DNA of 28,502 nucleotides from JACNIV01 sp965370415 (GTDB lineage: Bacteria > Cloacimonadota > Cloacimonadia > Cloacimonadales > TCS61). This document shows, in pieces, positions 1 to 6,770 of this stretch (positions are counted from its first letter, which is position 1; each line of letters starts with the position of its first letter). The DNA is taken from NCBI GenBank assembly GCA_965370415.1, contig CBDUTJ010000035.1, forward strand, positions 1 to 28,502. Direction: 5' to 3'. The notes beneath the pieces are model-generated. The model was not told where the DNA came from, searched no databases, and saw only the letters and a program-made list of their open reading frames with translations. The translations under genes and the position numbers were made by a program.

Positions 1-1074
1 ACCACTTAAAATGGATTCCACATAACCTTCCACTCCGCTGAGTTGACCGGCAATAAAAATATTCGGTTTATTCTTTAATGATAAATTTTGATTTAAAATA
101 TGCGGTCCATTCAAATAAGTATTCCTGTGAATGGAGCCATAGCGCAGGAATTCTGCATTTTGCAATCCGGGAATCAAGCGAAAGATTTTTTTCTGTTCAC
201 CATATTTCAGCATTGTCTGACAGCCGACCAGGTTATAGGCAGTCTTATCTTTATTCTCTGTTCGCAGTTGAATTACCGCATAAGGTCGCTTATCTGTTTT
301 CGGGTTTTCTAGTCCAACGGGACGCATCACACCGTAGCAAAGTGTATCCTTTCCACGCCTTGCCAGTTCTTCGATGGGAGTACAATTCTCGTAAAAATGA
401 AAATCAATTTTTGAAAAGAACTCGGATTCAAATTCCTTTGCTTCATGTTTTTCCGCTTTATTCAAAGCTTTTACAAATTGGAAATATCCATCTCTGGAAA
501 ATGGACAGTTCAGATAATCAGCTTCGCCTTTATCATAACGTGTTTTGCGATAAATAATGTTATAATCCAAACTCTCTGCAAAAACTATTGGTGCAATTGC
601 ATCAAAGAAATAGAGTTGTTCATTCCCAATAATTTCAATCAGGCTTTTTGTTAGATTTTCAGAAGTAAGGGGACCGGTTGCAATAATTGTTAATTCATCA
701 TTTAATTCTGTAACTTCTTCACGATGGATTGAAACATTCGGATGAGATTCAATGAGCGCTGTGACTTTTCTGCCAAAAAATTCTCGATCAATTGCCAGGG
801 CATTTCCTGCCGGAACGCTGCATTCTTCGGCAATGGGAAGCAATTTACATCCCAAAATCTTCATTTCTGCTTTCAGAAGTCCCGAAGCTGTAGTTATCAA
901 TTTTGATTTTAAAGAATTACTACAAACCAGTTCGGCAAAATCTCCAGTTTGATGAACTGGAGTTTGAACCTGGGGACGCATCTCATAAATTTCTACCTTC
1001 CAGCCATTATCAGCAAGCTGCAAAGCAGCTTCGCTTCCTGCCAGTCCTGCGCCAATTATTTTTATCTTTTTCAT
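1..1074 (-). CDS. trmFO: TrmFO, folate-dependent tRNA (uracil-54-C5) methyltransferase (3' end outside window)
   Basis: Makes 5-methyluridine at position 54 of the tRNA T-loop, using methylenetetrahydrofolate and reduced FAD. The start is ATG at 1074 and the frame stays open to the window edge, giving 358 codons of a family usually 430-460 long, so the C-terminus is missing. Residues 8-13 (GAGLAG) are the FAD-binding glycine motif, followed by an acidic residue at the end of the second strand (YEMRP). ELVCSNSL places a Cys at residue 51, and a second family Cys lies in NCPF; both positions match the conserved catalytic-site cysteines of TrmFO. The visible C-terminal part contains NIFIAGQLSGVEGYVES, a typical GidA/TrmFO signature. 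It lies downstream of queC on the same strand, after a 125-nt gap with a hairpin. Identification is firm. Confidence 0.96.
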   Translation of the reverse strand, partial: MKKIKIIGAGLAGSEAALQLADNGWKVEIYEMRPQVQTPVHQTGDFAELVCSNSLKSKLITTASGLLKAEMKILGCKLLPIAEECSVPAGNALAIDREFFGRKVTALIESHPNVSIHREEVTELNDELTIIATGPLTSENLTKSLIEIIGNEQLYFFDAIAPIVFAESLDYNIIYRKTRYDKGEADYLNCPFSRDGYFQFVKALNKAEKHEAKEFESEFFSKIDFHFYENCTPIEELARRGKDTLCYGVMRPVGLENPKTDKRPYAVIQLRTENKDKTAYNLVGCQTMLKYGEQKKIFRLIPGLQNAEFLRYGSIHRNTYLNGPHILNQNLSLKNKPNIFIAGQLSGVEGYVESILSG

Positions 1075-1089
1075 CTACTTTCACTTACA

Positions 1090-1111
1090 TTCCCAAAGAA
1101 GGCTTTGGGAA
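1090..1111. repeat. Short REP-like hairpin between queC and trmFO
   Basis: A perfect 9-bp inverted repeat, TTCCCAAAG (1090-1098) and CTTTGGGAA (1103-1111), with a 4-nt loop and followed by CGAG. No T-tract follows on the minus strand, so a simple terminator is unlikely. The form (TTCC-rich arm, 4-nt loop, GGAA arm) matches the hairpins at 19247, 19276 and 22951. The rest of this gap (1112-1199) holds low-complexity words such as 'atccgtcctatccg' that look like degenerate dispersed intergenic repeats. Confidence 0.6.
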
Positions 1112-1199
1112 CGAGATATAAAACTTAATATTTTCTGCGAAAATCCGTCCTATCCGCTTGCCACGTCGAAGCAAAGTGAAGTCGGGTGTCATCCGTGTT

Positions 1200-1883
1200 C
1201 TATTTTCCCCAATCGATCTCAATTTCATACAGGATCGGATCTTTAATACCAGCTTCTTTAAAAGCATTAATACGCAACACACAACTATCACATTCTCCAC
1301 AAGCAATATCGTTATTTTTATAACAGCTCCAGCTCAATTCCAGGGGAGCAACCAGTTTTATTCCCAACTTGATTATCTCAGATTTCTTCTTATGAATTAT
1401 CGGTGTGATTATCTCGATTTTTGTTTCATCTTTTGTTCCCAGAACGATAGCCTTTCCCATTGCCCTATAAAAGCTTTCGCGGCAATCGGGGTAACCAGAA
1501 CTGTCTTCTTCCACTGCTCCAATATAAATTCTATTTGCTCCGATAACTTCTGCCCAACTAACAGCTATCGTGATGAGATGAGCGTTCCTGAAAGGCACAT
1601 AGGAAGTGGGGACTTCATCAGAACCATCAAAATCTTTAATTTCCATATTCTTGTCGGTAAGGCTGGAAGCTCCGATATCTTTCAAGTAGCTCACATCGAC
1701 GATGAGTACATCTTTGGGTTTGAAGAAATCTTTCATTTTGCGGAAAGACCGCAACTCGCGCACTTCCGTTCTCTGTCCGTAATTCAGGTGTAGAAAGTAA
1801 ACTTCATCACATTCTTGTTTTGCAATTGCAGCAGTTACCAGGCTGTCCATTCCACCACTTACAAGAACTATAGCTTTATTCAT
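1200..1883 (-). CDS. queC: QueC, 7-cyano-7-deazaguanine (preQ0) synthase
   Basis: Converts 7-carboxy-7-deazaguanine to preQ0 with ATP and ammonia, a step toward the queuosine tRNA modification. The 227-residue length is normal. The ATP PP-loop is SGGMDS at residues 9-14. Near the C-terminus (about 186-204), CYKNNDIACGECDSC supplies the four-Cys zinc site of the family. The start ATG at 1883 overlaps the stop of the upstream GrpB-like gene as ATGA, implying translational coupling. The other queuosine gene visible here, queA, is about 16 kb away on the opposite strand, so the pathway genes are not clustered. Confidence is high. Confidence 0.97.
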   Translation of the reverse strand: MNKAIVLVSGGMDSLVTAAIAKQECDEVYFLHLNYGQRTEVRELRSFRKMKDFFKPKDVLIVDVSYLKDIGASSLTDKNMEIKDFDGSDEVPTSYVPFRNAHLITIAVSWAEVIGANRIYIGAVEEDSSGYPDCRESFYRAMGKAIVLGTKDETKIEIITPIIHKKKSEIIKLGIKLVAPLELSWSCYKNNDIACGECDSCVLRINAFKEAGIKDPILYEIEIDWGK

Positions 1884-2413
1884 AAAACCTCTTTTTTTAT
1901 CTTATCTACAATCATATTTATAAATTTTGATTTTGCAACAATATAATTATCTCGATCTTCCGGAAATTTCCTCGCCAGTTCTAATTTTAAGCAACCATAC
2001 TTATCTGCTGTTTCTTTATGATCGATCAAATAATCCCGGAAAATAATATGTTTATTCCACTCTTCGGTATCTATCTCAACAATATGCAGGTGATGTGTAC
2101 TGATATCATTATTTCTTTTTAAAAAGAATTTTCTGTCGGGTTCACTTGCACATTCACGAAATTCATATCCAATTATCTTTAAAATATCGATAAGTTCAAC
2201 ATAGTTTTCAAGAGTTTTGACACCGATCATAATATCAATTATTGGTTTTGCGCATAAACCGGGCACAGAAGTGCTTCCTATGTGCTGTATATCAGAGACG
2301 AAATCATTTAAAGCAGATTTCAACTGTTGATGTTCTGCTTTATAAAGCGAAACCCATCCTTTCTGATATTCAAATAGTTTAACAATTCCACGTTTAAGTC
2401 CAATTTCTCTCAT
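1880..2413 (-). CDS. GrpB-family (UPF0157) nucleotidyltransferase-fold protein
   Basis: A 177-residue protein of the GrpB/UPF0157 family, recognised by IQHIGSTSVPGLCAKPIIDI near residues 42-62 and HHLHIVE further on. The family has a nucleotidyltransferase-like fold and also occurs fused to dephospho-CoA kinase; its substrate is not established. The start ATG at 2413 overlaps the rqcH stop by four bases (ATGA), and its own stop overlaps the queC start in the same way, so the three genes form one coupled transcript. An unrelated metabolic role or a link to tRNA/CoA metabolism are both possible; the sequence does not decide. Family call is firm, function unknown. Confidence 0.85.
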   Translation of the reverse strand: MREIGLKRGIVKLFEYQKGWVSLYKAEHQQLKSALNDFVSDIQHIGSTSVPGLCAKPIIDIMIGVKTLENYVELIDILKIIGYEFRECASEPDRKFFLKRNNDISTHHLHIVEIDTEEWNKHIIFRDYLIDHKETADKYGCLKLELARKFPEDRDNYIVAKSKFINMIVDKIKKEVL

Positions 2414-3858
2414 AATAACCGACTTATAAATTTTACTGCATTTCTCATACTTATAGGATCAACGTAAAGAGTCTTCTGATTTATATAAGTCACATATCCC
2501 ACAGCAGAACCATGCGGTTTTCGTACATAGCGCACTTGAGTGTAATCTACAGGAACGTTGGAAGACTTTTTTGCTTTGCTGTAATAAGCTGCCAACCGAC
2601 AGCAGAGGAGTTTCAGGTTGTCCGATAATTCTTTTTTATTCAGGTTGCGCAGGATAACATGCGTTCCTCGGAAAATCCGTGTGTGAAACCACCAATCATG
2701 AGGTTTAGCAAACCTGGTTGTGAGTTGGTCGTTTTCTTTGCTTGTCCTGCCAATATAGATTTCCCAATTTTTATCTATGGTCAATTTTTTATAACCACTT
2801 TGTGCTTTGAATTTCTTTTTCTTCTGTTGTTTTTCGTCAACCAGTATGAACTCTATCTCTTCGATCTCAAAAATTTCTTTTTCCAGTAGCTCAACTTCAT
2901 TATTCGTTTTATCTATTTGTTCAGCAATTTTAATCTTTCCGTCTCTGGCTTTTCGATATTTCTTAAAATAGAATTCCACATTTTGTTTTGGATGCTTGGT
3001 TTTATCCAATTTTATCTCGATTTCAGGAAAACCTTCTTCATAATAATTTTGAAGTTTTATGATTTCCATTCCACTTTTTATCTTATCAAAATTCGCTTTT
3101 AGAAGTTCGGCATATTGTTTCCATTTTTCTTCTTTTTTAGCATTTCCCAGGTCTTTTCTCAGTTTTTCTATTTTCCGTTGTTTTTGCTTTATCTTTTTGG
3201 AAATTACTGCAATTTTTTGCCTGCGAAGTTGATCGTTCCTCTTTTTGAAAATCCCATTGTAATACAATTTTTCAAAGGCAGCATTCATTTTCGAGAAACC
3301 TGGAGCTTTATCATTTGTTTCTTCAATTTCCAGTTTGGAGGTAACAGTAACAGGATATTCAACTTCGCACGTCTGAATCTCATAACCAGATGGAGGAGAG
3401 ATATATTCCACACCGGGTAAAAGCTGACGGTGTCTGTTTTCTGCATAGCTTATTTTTTTTATACAATCAAGAATAATTTTACCTTTAAGCAGGATAATGT
3501 TCAGATATCGTGGAATCAATTCCAGCACCAGCCTGTAAGAAATTTTATGATTATAAATATCGATGATAGAAAAATCCAGCAGGATTATCCTGTCTTTCTT
3601 TGAAACGGATATCGCATTCAATTTTGCATTCCTCAGATGATCATTAAAATTCGATAATTCCTTTTTCTCTTTTAACGGAAGTAGTTTTTTTTCTGTGAAA
3701 AAACAGAATCCATCTACTGAAAAGAGATTGATCTGCAATACTATCTTTTGTTTCCTGAACCTGATAATATACTGGTCTTCAAATCTCTCCAGTACGTGAA
3801 AGATGAGATTCTGTTTTGAATTCTCTTTTGACCACTTTGCCAAAAACCTGTATTGCAT
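2410..3858 (-). CDS. rqcH: RqcH / NFACT-family ribosome quality-control protein
   Basis: Bacterial RqcH (Rqc2/NEMF homolog) binds stalled 50S subunits and recruits tRNA-Ala to add C-terminal alanine tails that mark the nascent chain for degradation. At 482 residues it is shorter than the usual 550-570. The N-terminal NFACT-N part contains KKDRI with Asp89-Arg90, which matches the DR motif needed for tailing in studied RqcH proteins. A Lys/Glu-rich coiled-coil region covers roughly residues 195-345. The C-terminal NFACT-R domain (about 362-478) carries GRTSKENDQLTTRFAKPHDW and FRGTHVIL. Older annotations call this family fibronectin-binding protein FbpA. It is first in the minus-strand run and shares a 158-bp divergent promoter region with the FecR-domain gene. 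The start at 3858 follows GGAG (GGAGAGGAAACAATG). Confidence 0.9.
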   Translation of the reverse strand: MQYRFLAKWSKENSKQNLIFHVLERFEDQYIIRFRKQKIVLQINLFSVDGFCFFTEKKLLPLKEKKELSNFNDHLRNAKLNAISVSKKDRIILLDFSIIDIYNHKISYRLVLELIPRYLNIILLKGKIILDCIKKISYAENRHRQLLPGVEYISPPSGYEIQTCEVEYPVTVTSKLEIEETNDKAPGFSKMNAAFEKLYYNGIFKKRNDQLRRQKIAVISKKIKQKQRKIEKLRKDLGNAKKEEKWKQYAELLKANFDKIKSGMEIIKLQNYYEEGFPEIEIKLDKTKHPKQNVEFYFKKYRKARDGKIKIAEQIDKTNNEVELLEKEIFEIEEIEFILVDEKQQKKKKFKAQSGYKKLTIDKNWEIYIGRTSKENDQLTTRFAKPHDWWFHTRIFRGTHVILRNLNKKELSDNLKLLCCRLAAYYSKAKKSSNVPVDYTQVRYVRKPHGSAVGYVTYINQKTLYVDPISMRNAVKFISRLL

Positions 3859-3937
3859 TGTTTCCTCTCCAAACTATCTTTGAACATGCAAAAAATAATC
3901 CTTATTTTGTCTACAAAAAGAAATGCCTCCCAACCAA

Positions 3938-3961
3938 ATTATCAATTCATTATTTGATAAT
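3938..3961. promoter_or_regulatory. Operator-like inverted repeat between rqcH and the FecR gene
   Basis: Arms ATTATCAA (3938-3945) and TTGATAAT (3954-3961) form a perfect 8-bp inverted repeat around an 8-nt AT spacer. It lies just upstream of the TTGACA box at 3964 in the divergent intergenic region, a normal place for a regulator binding site. No regulator gene is adjacent, so the cognate protein is unknown. AT-rich DNA yields some palindromes by chance, hence moderate confidence. Confidence 0.4.
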
Positions 3962-3963
3962 CC

Positions 3964-4010
3964 TTGACATCGAAATTCTTGATTAGAATTTTAAGAAAAA
4001 TTTTCGGAGG
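3964..4010 (+). promoter_or_regulatory. Candidate promoter and strong RBS for the FecR-domain gene
   Basis: TTGACA at 3964-3969 is a perfect -35 match. The expected -10 region about 17 nt downstream reads only AATTTT/TAGAAT-like, so that box is weak. CGGAGG at 4005-4010 is a strong Shine-Dalgarno sequence 6 nt before the ATG at 4017. Confidence 0.45.
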
Positions 4011-4016
4011 TAAAAA

Positions 4017-6134
4017 ATGAACAAGAAAATATTCTTCTTTATTATTGTAGCAATGCTGCTTTCTTTAAATCTTTCTGGAATTGATTTCATAGCTCGAACT
4101 CTAAAGGTGAAAGGTGTAGTGAATCTTACCCGTAATTTGCAAATCTCTCCTGCTCTGGTGGGAGATCAGCTTTTTAATGGCGATGAACTTGAAACGAAAA
4201 ACGAATCTTATGCTGCTGTAAAGTTTGCAGATCAAAGCTCGGTATTAAAGCTGTTTCCTAATAGTATATTGAACATAAACACCGTTCAGGAAAAAGGAAA
4301 AACAAACAAGAAAAGCGTATTGAAAATAGGGGAATTATGGGCTAAAGTGGAAAAGGGAACTGGCAAGTTTGAAATTGAAACATCTACAACAGTCGCTTCC
4401 GTGAAGGGTACAAATTTCCTGATGAATGTAACAAATGAAGGTTTAACTAATCTATATACTTTCGAAGGAGAAGTCCTTTTCCAGAATAAACTCGATGGAG
4501 AAACTGCTCTTATTCGGGCAGGACAGAGAGGTACAAGTACAGGGCAGGGACCCATTCTCATCACTGCAATCGATCCTAATGAGATCGGTGAATCTACCAG
4601 CAATTTTATTAATGAGGAACTTGAACCTATCGAAATTGAAGAACCAGAGCAGATCGAAGAAGAGGAAGAAATTCCACCCATTGAACAACCAGAACCGGAA
4701 ATTGAAATGCCGGAAGAAGAAACACATAAAGATGCTGGTCCATTCAACATGGGTGGCGGTGTAGGAACTGTGATGCTGGGTGATAACACCTATACTCAAA
4801 TCCGCCTGATGCCGGAACTGGTTTTCGGCAGATTCGGTTTGGGATTGGATGTAAATCTGATGATAGACAGCAATGGCAACGTTCGCAAGGAAGACTGGGA
4901 TGATTTCGAGGATTATGTAAATAAAATCTACTATCTTCGTTATGGTCAGCGAGGAGATTCATTCTACGGTCGTTTAGGCGGTTTTCCTTCCTATACATTG
5001 GGGCATGGACTTGTTATGAAAGATTATTCCAATATGCTGCGATATCCCAATGTTCGTCAGATCGGTGTGCAACTGGGAGGTAAACTTCCTGTTGCCGGTA
5101 TGACGGCTGAAGTATTTACTTCCAACGCTGTGAAGAACGAGATCCTGGCTGGCAGATTAACTATTAAACCATTAAATAATACAGAGATACCTTTGTTTAA
5201 AAATCTTATTTTCGGTGGAACTGTGGCGCATGATCGCAACCAGGTGAAAGGACTGCTCGATTCTGATGATGATGATTATCCTGATCATTTTGATGATTTC
5301 CCGTATGATGATAGCTGGCATAATGAAATAGATTATGAAATAGATTACTATAGATTTATTTATGTTTCAATGCCCGAACATGCAGATACAACAGGATTTA
5401 CTGAATGGTTTTATTCTGATGAAATAAATGCACTTCGTAACCCATCATTCTCCGACCTGGGAGAAGATGATATAACCGTTATTGGAGTAGATTATGAACT
5501 TCCGCTTGTGACAAATAAACTTTTCTACCTGAGTCATTATGGTGAAGCTGCTAAAATCCTGGATCACAACATGGGATTTATCTTCCCGGGTTTTTACTCT
5601 AAATTCCTTATCTTTCACATGAACCTGGAATACAGAATTTACCAGGATGATTTCATGCCTGCTTTCTTCGACCAGCTTTATGATGAACAAAGAGCAGTAG
5701 TCTACACTGATATTGATAGCGTAATAACTAAAGAAATTTTTCTGAAAGATATGACCAAGTCCCAGGGTTGGTATAGTAGTATTACCGCTAATCTCTTTAA
5801 TTTCATCTTCCTGACTGTAGCTTATGAAGATATGTATGGTGAAGATGATGTGAATTTCCGCTCCTTGTGGGGTAAAGCCAATTTTGATACAAAATTTATT
5901 CCCAAGCTTACAAAAGCTGAGATCGGTTATACCCAGACAGGGTTTGACAAACTGAAAGAATTCAAAACTCCCAATGCTATCATCAACGGCTCATTGGGTT
6001 ATGAACTGGGTGCCAGTACGCAGTTGGTGGGTTCTTACCAGGAACGTTACGTTGACCTGAATGGCGACGGAAAGATAAAAGGTAAAGACGAAACAATAAA
6101 AACCATGAGCCTGGGTGTTGAATTTAGTTTTTAA
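4017..6134 (+). CDS. Secreted FecR-domain protein with probable outer-membrane barrel C-terminus
   Basis: A 705-residue protein. Residues 1-20 form a signal peptide (MNKK plus a long hydrophobic stretch). Residues about 50-157 are a FecR domain, with VGDQLFNGDELET and the hallmark TVASVKGTNFLMNV at 125-138. A Pro/Glu-rich linker follows (about 198-236). The remaining 460 residues alternate hydrophobic and polar residues and end in LGVEFSF, a C-terminal Phe typical of outer-membrane barrels. An Asp-rich stretch near 416-435 (DSDDDDYPDHFDDFPYDD) resembles thrombospondin type-3 calcium loops, and DLNGDGKIKGKDE near 680 resembles an EF-hand/dockerin loop. Known FecR proteins are anti-sigma sensors in the inner membrane; here no sigma factor or TonB gene is adjacent and the topology is different. 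The likely role is a periplasmic sensing or binding domain tethered to an outer-membrane barrel; this is inference. It sits alone ahead of the RAYT cassette. Confidence 0.8.
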   Translation: MNKKIFFFIIVAMLLSLNLSGIDFIARTLKVKGVVNLTRNLQISPALVGDQLFNGDELETKNESYAAVKFADQSSVLKLFPNSILNINTVQEKGKTNKKSVLKIGELWAKVEKGTGKFEIETSTTVASVKGTNFLMNVTNEGLTNLYTFEGEVLFQNKLDGETALIRAGQRGTSTGQGPILITAIDPNEIGESTSNFINEELEPIEIEEPEQIEEEEEIPPIEQPEPEIEMPEEETHKDAGPFNMGGGVGTVMLGDNTYTQIRLMPELVFGRFGLGLDVNLMIDSNGNVRKEDWDDFEDYVNKIYYLRYGQRGDSFYGRLGGFPSYTLGHGLVMKDYSNMLRYPNVRQIGVQLGGKLPVAGMTAEVFTSNAVKNEILAGRLTIKPLNNTEIPLFKNLIFGGTVAHDRNQVKGLLDSDDDDYPDHFDDFPYDDSWHNEIDYEIDYYRFIYVSMPEHADTTGFTEWFYSDEINALRNPSFSDLGEDDITVIGVDYELPLVTNKLFYLSHYGEAAKILDHNMGFIFPGFYSKFLIFHMNLEYRIYQDDFMPAFFDQLYDEQRAVVYTDIDSVITKEIFLKDMTKSQGWYSSITANLFNFIFLTVAYEDMYGEDDVNFRSLWGKANFDTKFIPKLTKAEIGYTQTGFDKLKEFKTPNAIINGSLGYELGASTQLVGSYQERYVDLNGDGKIKGKDETIKTMSLGVEFSF

Positions 6135-6139
6135 GATGG

Positions 6140-6178
6140 TTTAACCTTGCGCAGGTTCCAGACCTCCGCAAGGTTAAA
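6140..6178. repeat. Left REP palindrome of the RAYT cassette
   Basis: A 39-nt imperfect palindrome that starts 6 nt after the FecR gene stop. The outer arms TTTAACCTTGCG (6140-6151) and CGCAAGGTTAAA (6167-6178) pair perfectly over 12 bp. Then come a C/C mismatch, a 4-bp AGGT/ACCT stem and a 5-nt loop, TCCAG. The central 31 nt (6144-6174) match the reverse complement of the element at 6778-6808 at 29 of 31 positions. A palindrome with a mismatched bulge beside a RAYT gene is the classic REP arrangement. Confidence 0.88.
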
Positions 6179-6203
6179 ATATAAAAAATCAATAAGGACG
6201 AAA

Positions 6204-6770
6204 TTGTATTTACAAGGAAAATATTATCATGTCTATAATCGGGGATGTAACAGATTACCGATTTTTTTCAGCGATGAGAATTATAGATTTCTAATCCGAA
6301 AATTCAATGATACTATTGAAAAATATGAAATTGAAATTTCTGCGTATTGCCTGATGTCGAATCATTATCATTTATTAGTCAGACAAAATTCTAATATCTC
6401 GATTTCAAAATGGTTAAAAACTGTATTTAATGGATATTCTCAAGCAATTAACAAACAGGAAAACAGGAAAGGCACCATTTTTGAAGGCAAACCAAGGAAT
6501 AAAGAAATTACGATTGAAAATCATTTAATACATTTAATTCGGTATATCCATTACAATCCCGTAAAGGCAGGCATAGTAACAGAAGCAGAAAAATGGGAAT
6601 TTTCAGATTATTCCGATTGGATCGGAATCAGAAAGAATAAATTGTTCAATCATCACTTATTGAAGCAATATTTTGACAATCACGAAAATTACAAAAAATT
6701 CTTTGGTGACTATGAAGATTCACAGAAAATAACAACTGAATTTAGGGATATTTTCTTTGATGCAGATTAA
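6204..6770 (+). CDS. REP-associated tyrosine transposase (RAYT, Y1_Tnp family)
   Basis: A single-strand DNA transposase-like HUH nuclease. YYHVYNRGCNRLPIFF is the family N-terminal motif; CLMSNHYHLLV holds the HUH-type histidines (H-Y-H) that bind the metal; and IRYIHYNPVKAGIV carries the conserved tyrosine region. The frame is open from a TTG at 6147, but that lies inside the left palindrome. The TTG at 6204 is preceded by TAAGGA with 5-nt spacing and starts just before the conserved domain, giving 188 residues, so I choose it. The gene lies between two inverted copies of a 31-nt palindrome, the likely cognate REP sites. RAYTs are usually single-copy domesticated transposases that bind and cleave REP DNA. 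No partner gene such as tnpB is present. Its stop overlaps the tatD frame. Confidence 0.92.
   Translation: MYLQGKYYHVYNRGCNRLPIFFSDENYRFLIRKFNDTIEKYEIEISAYCLMSNHYHLLVRQNSNISISKWLKTVFNGYSQAINKQENRKGTIFEGKPRNKEITIENHLIHLIRYIHYNPVKAGIVTEAEKWEFSDYSDWIGIRKNKLFNHHLLKQYFDNHENYKKFFGDYEDSQKITTEFRDIFFDAD

Noticed and set aside
78..557. A 159-codon open frame on the plus strand at the left edge
   Set aside because: It lies opposite trmFO, whose motifs are clear, and shows no protein-like features of its own.
1158..1793. A 211-codon open frame on the plus strand across queC
   Set aside because: It is antisense to a firmly identified gene, has no ribosome site or recognisable motif, and its composition fits a shadow of the queC codons.
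4286..4789. A Ser-rich 167-codon open frame on the minus strand inside the FecR gene
   Set aside because: The Ser/Ile runs are the antisense of the Glu/Pro-rich linker; no start signal is seen.
6147..6203. Upstream TTG start for the RAYT protein (19 extra residues)
   Set aside because: It lies inside the left REP palindrome and lacks a ribosome site, while TTG 6204 has TAAGGA 5 nt upstream and matches the domain start.
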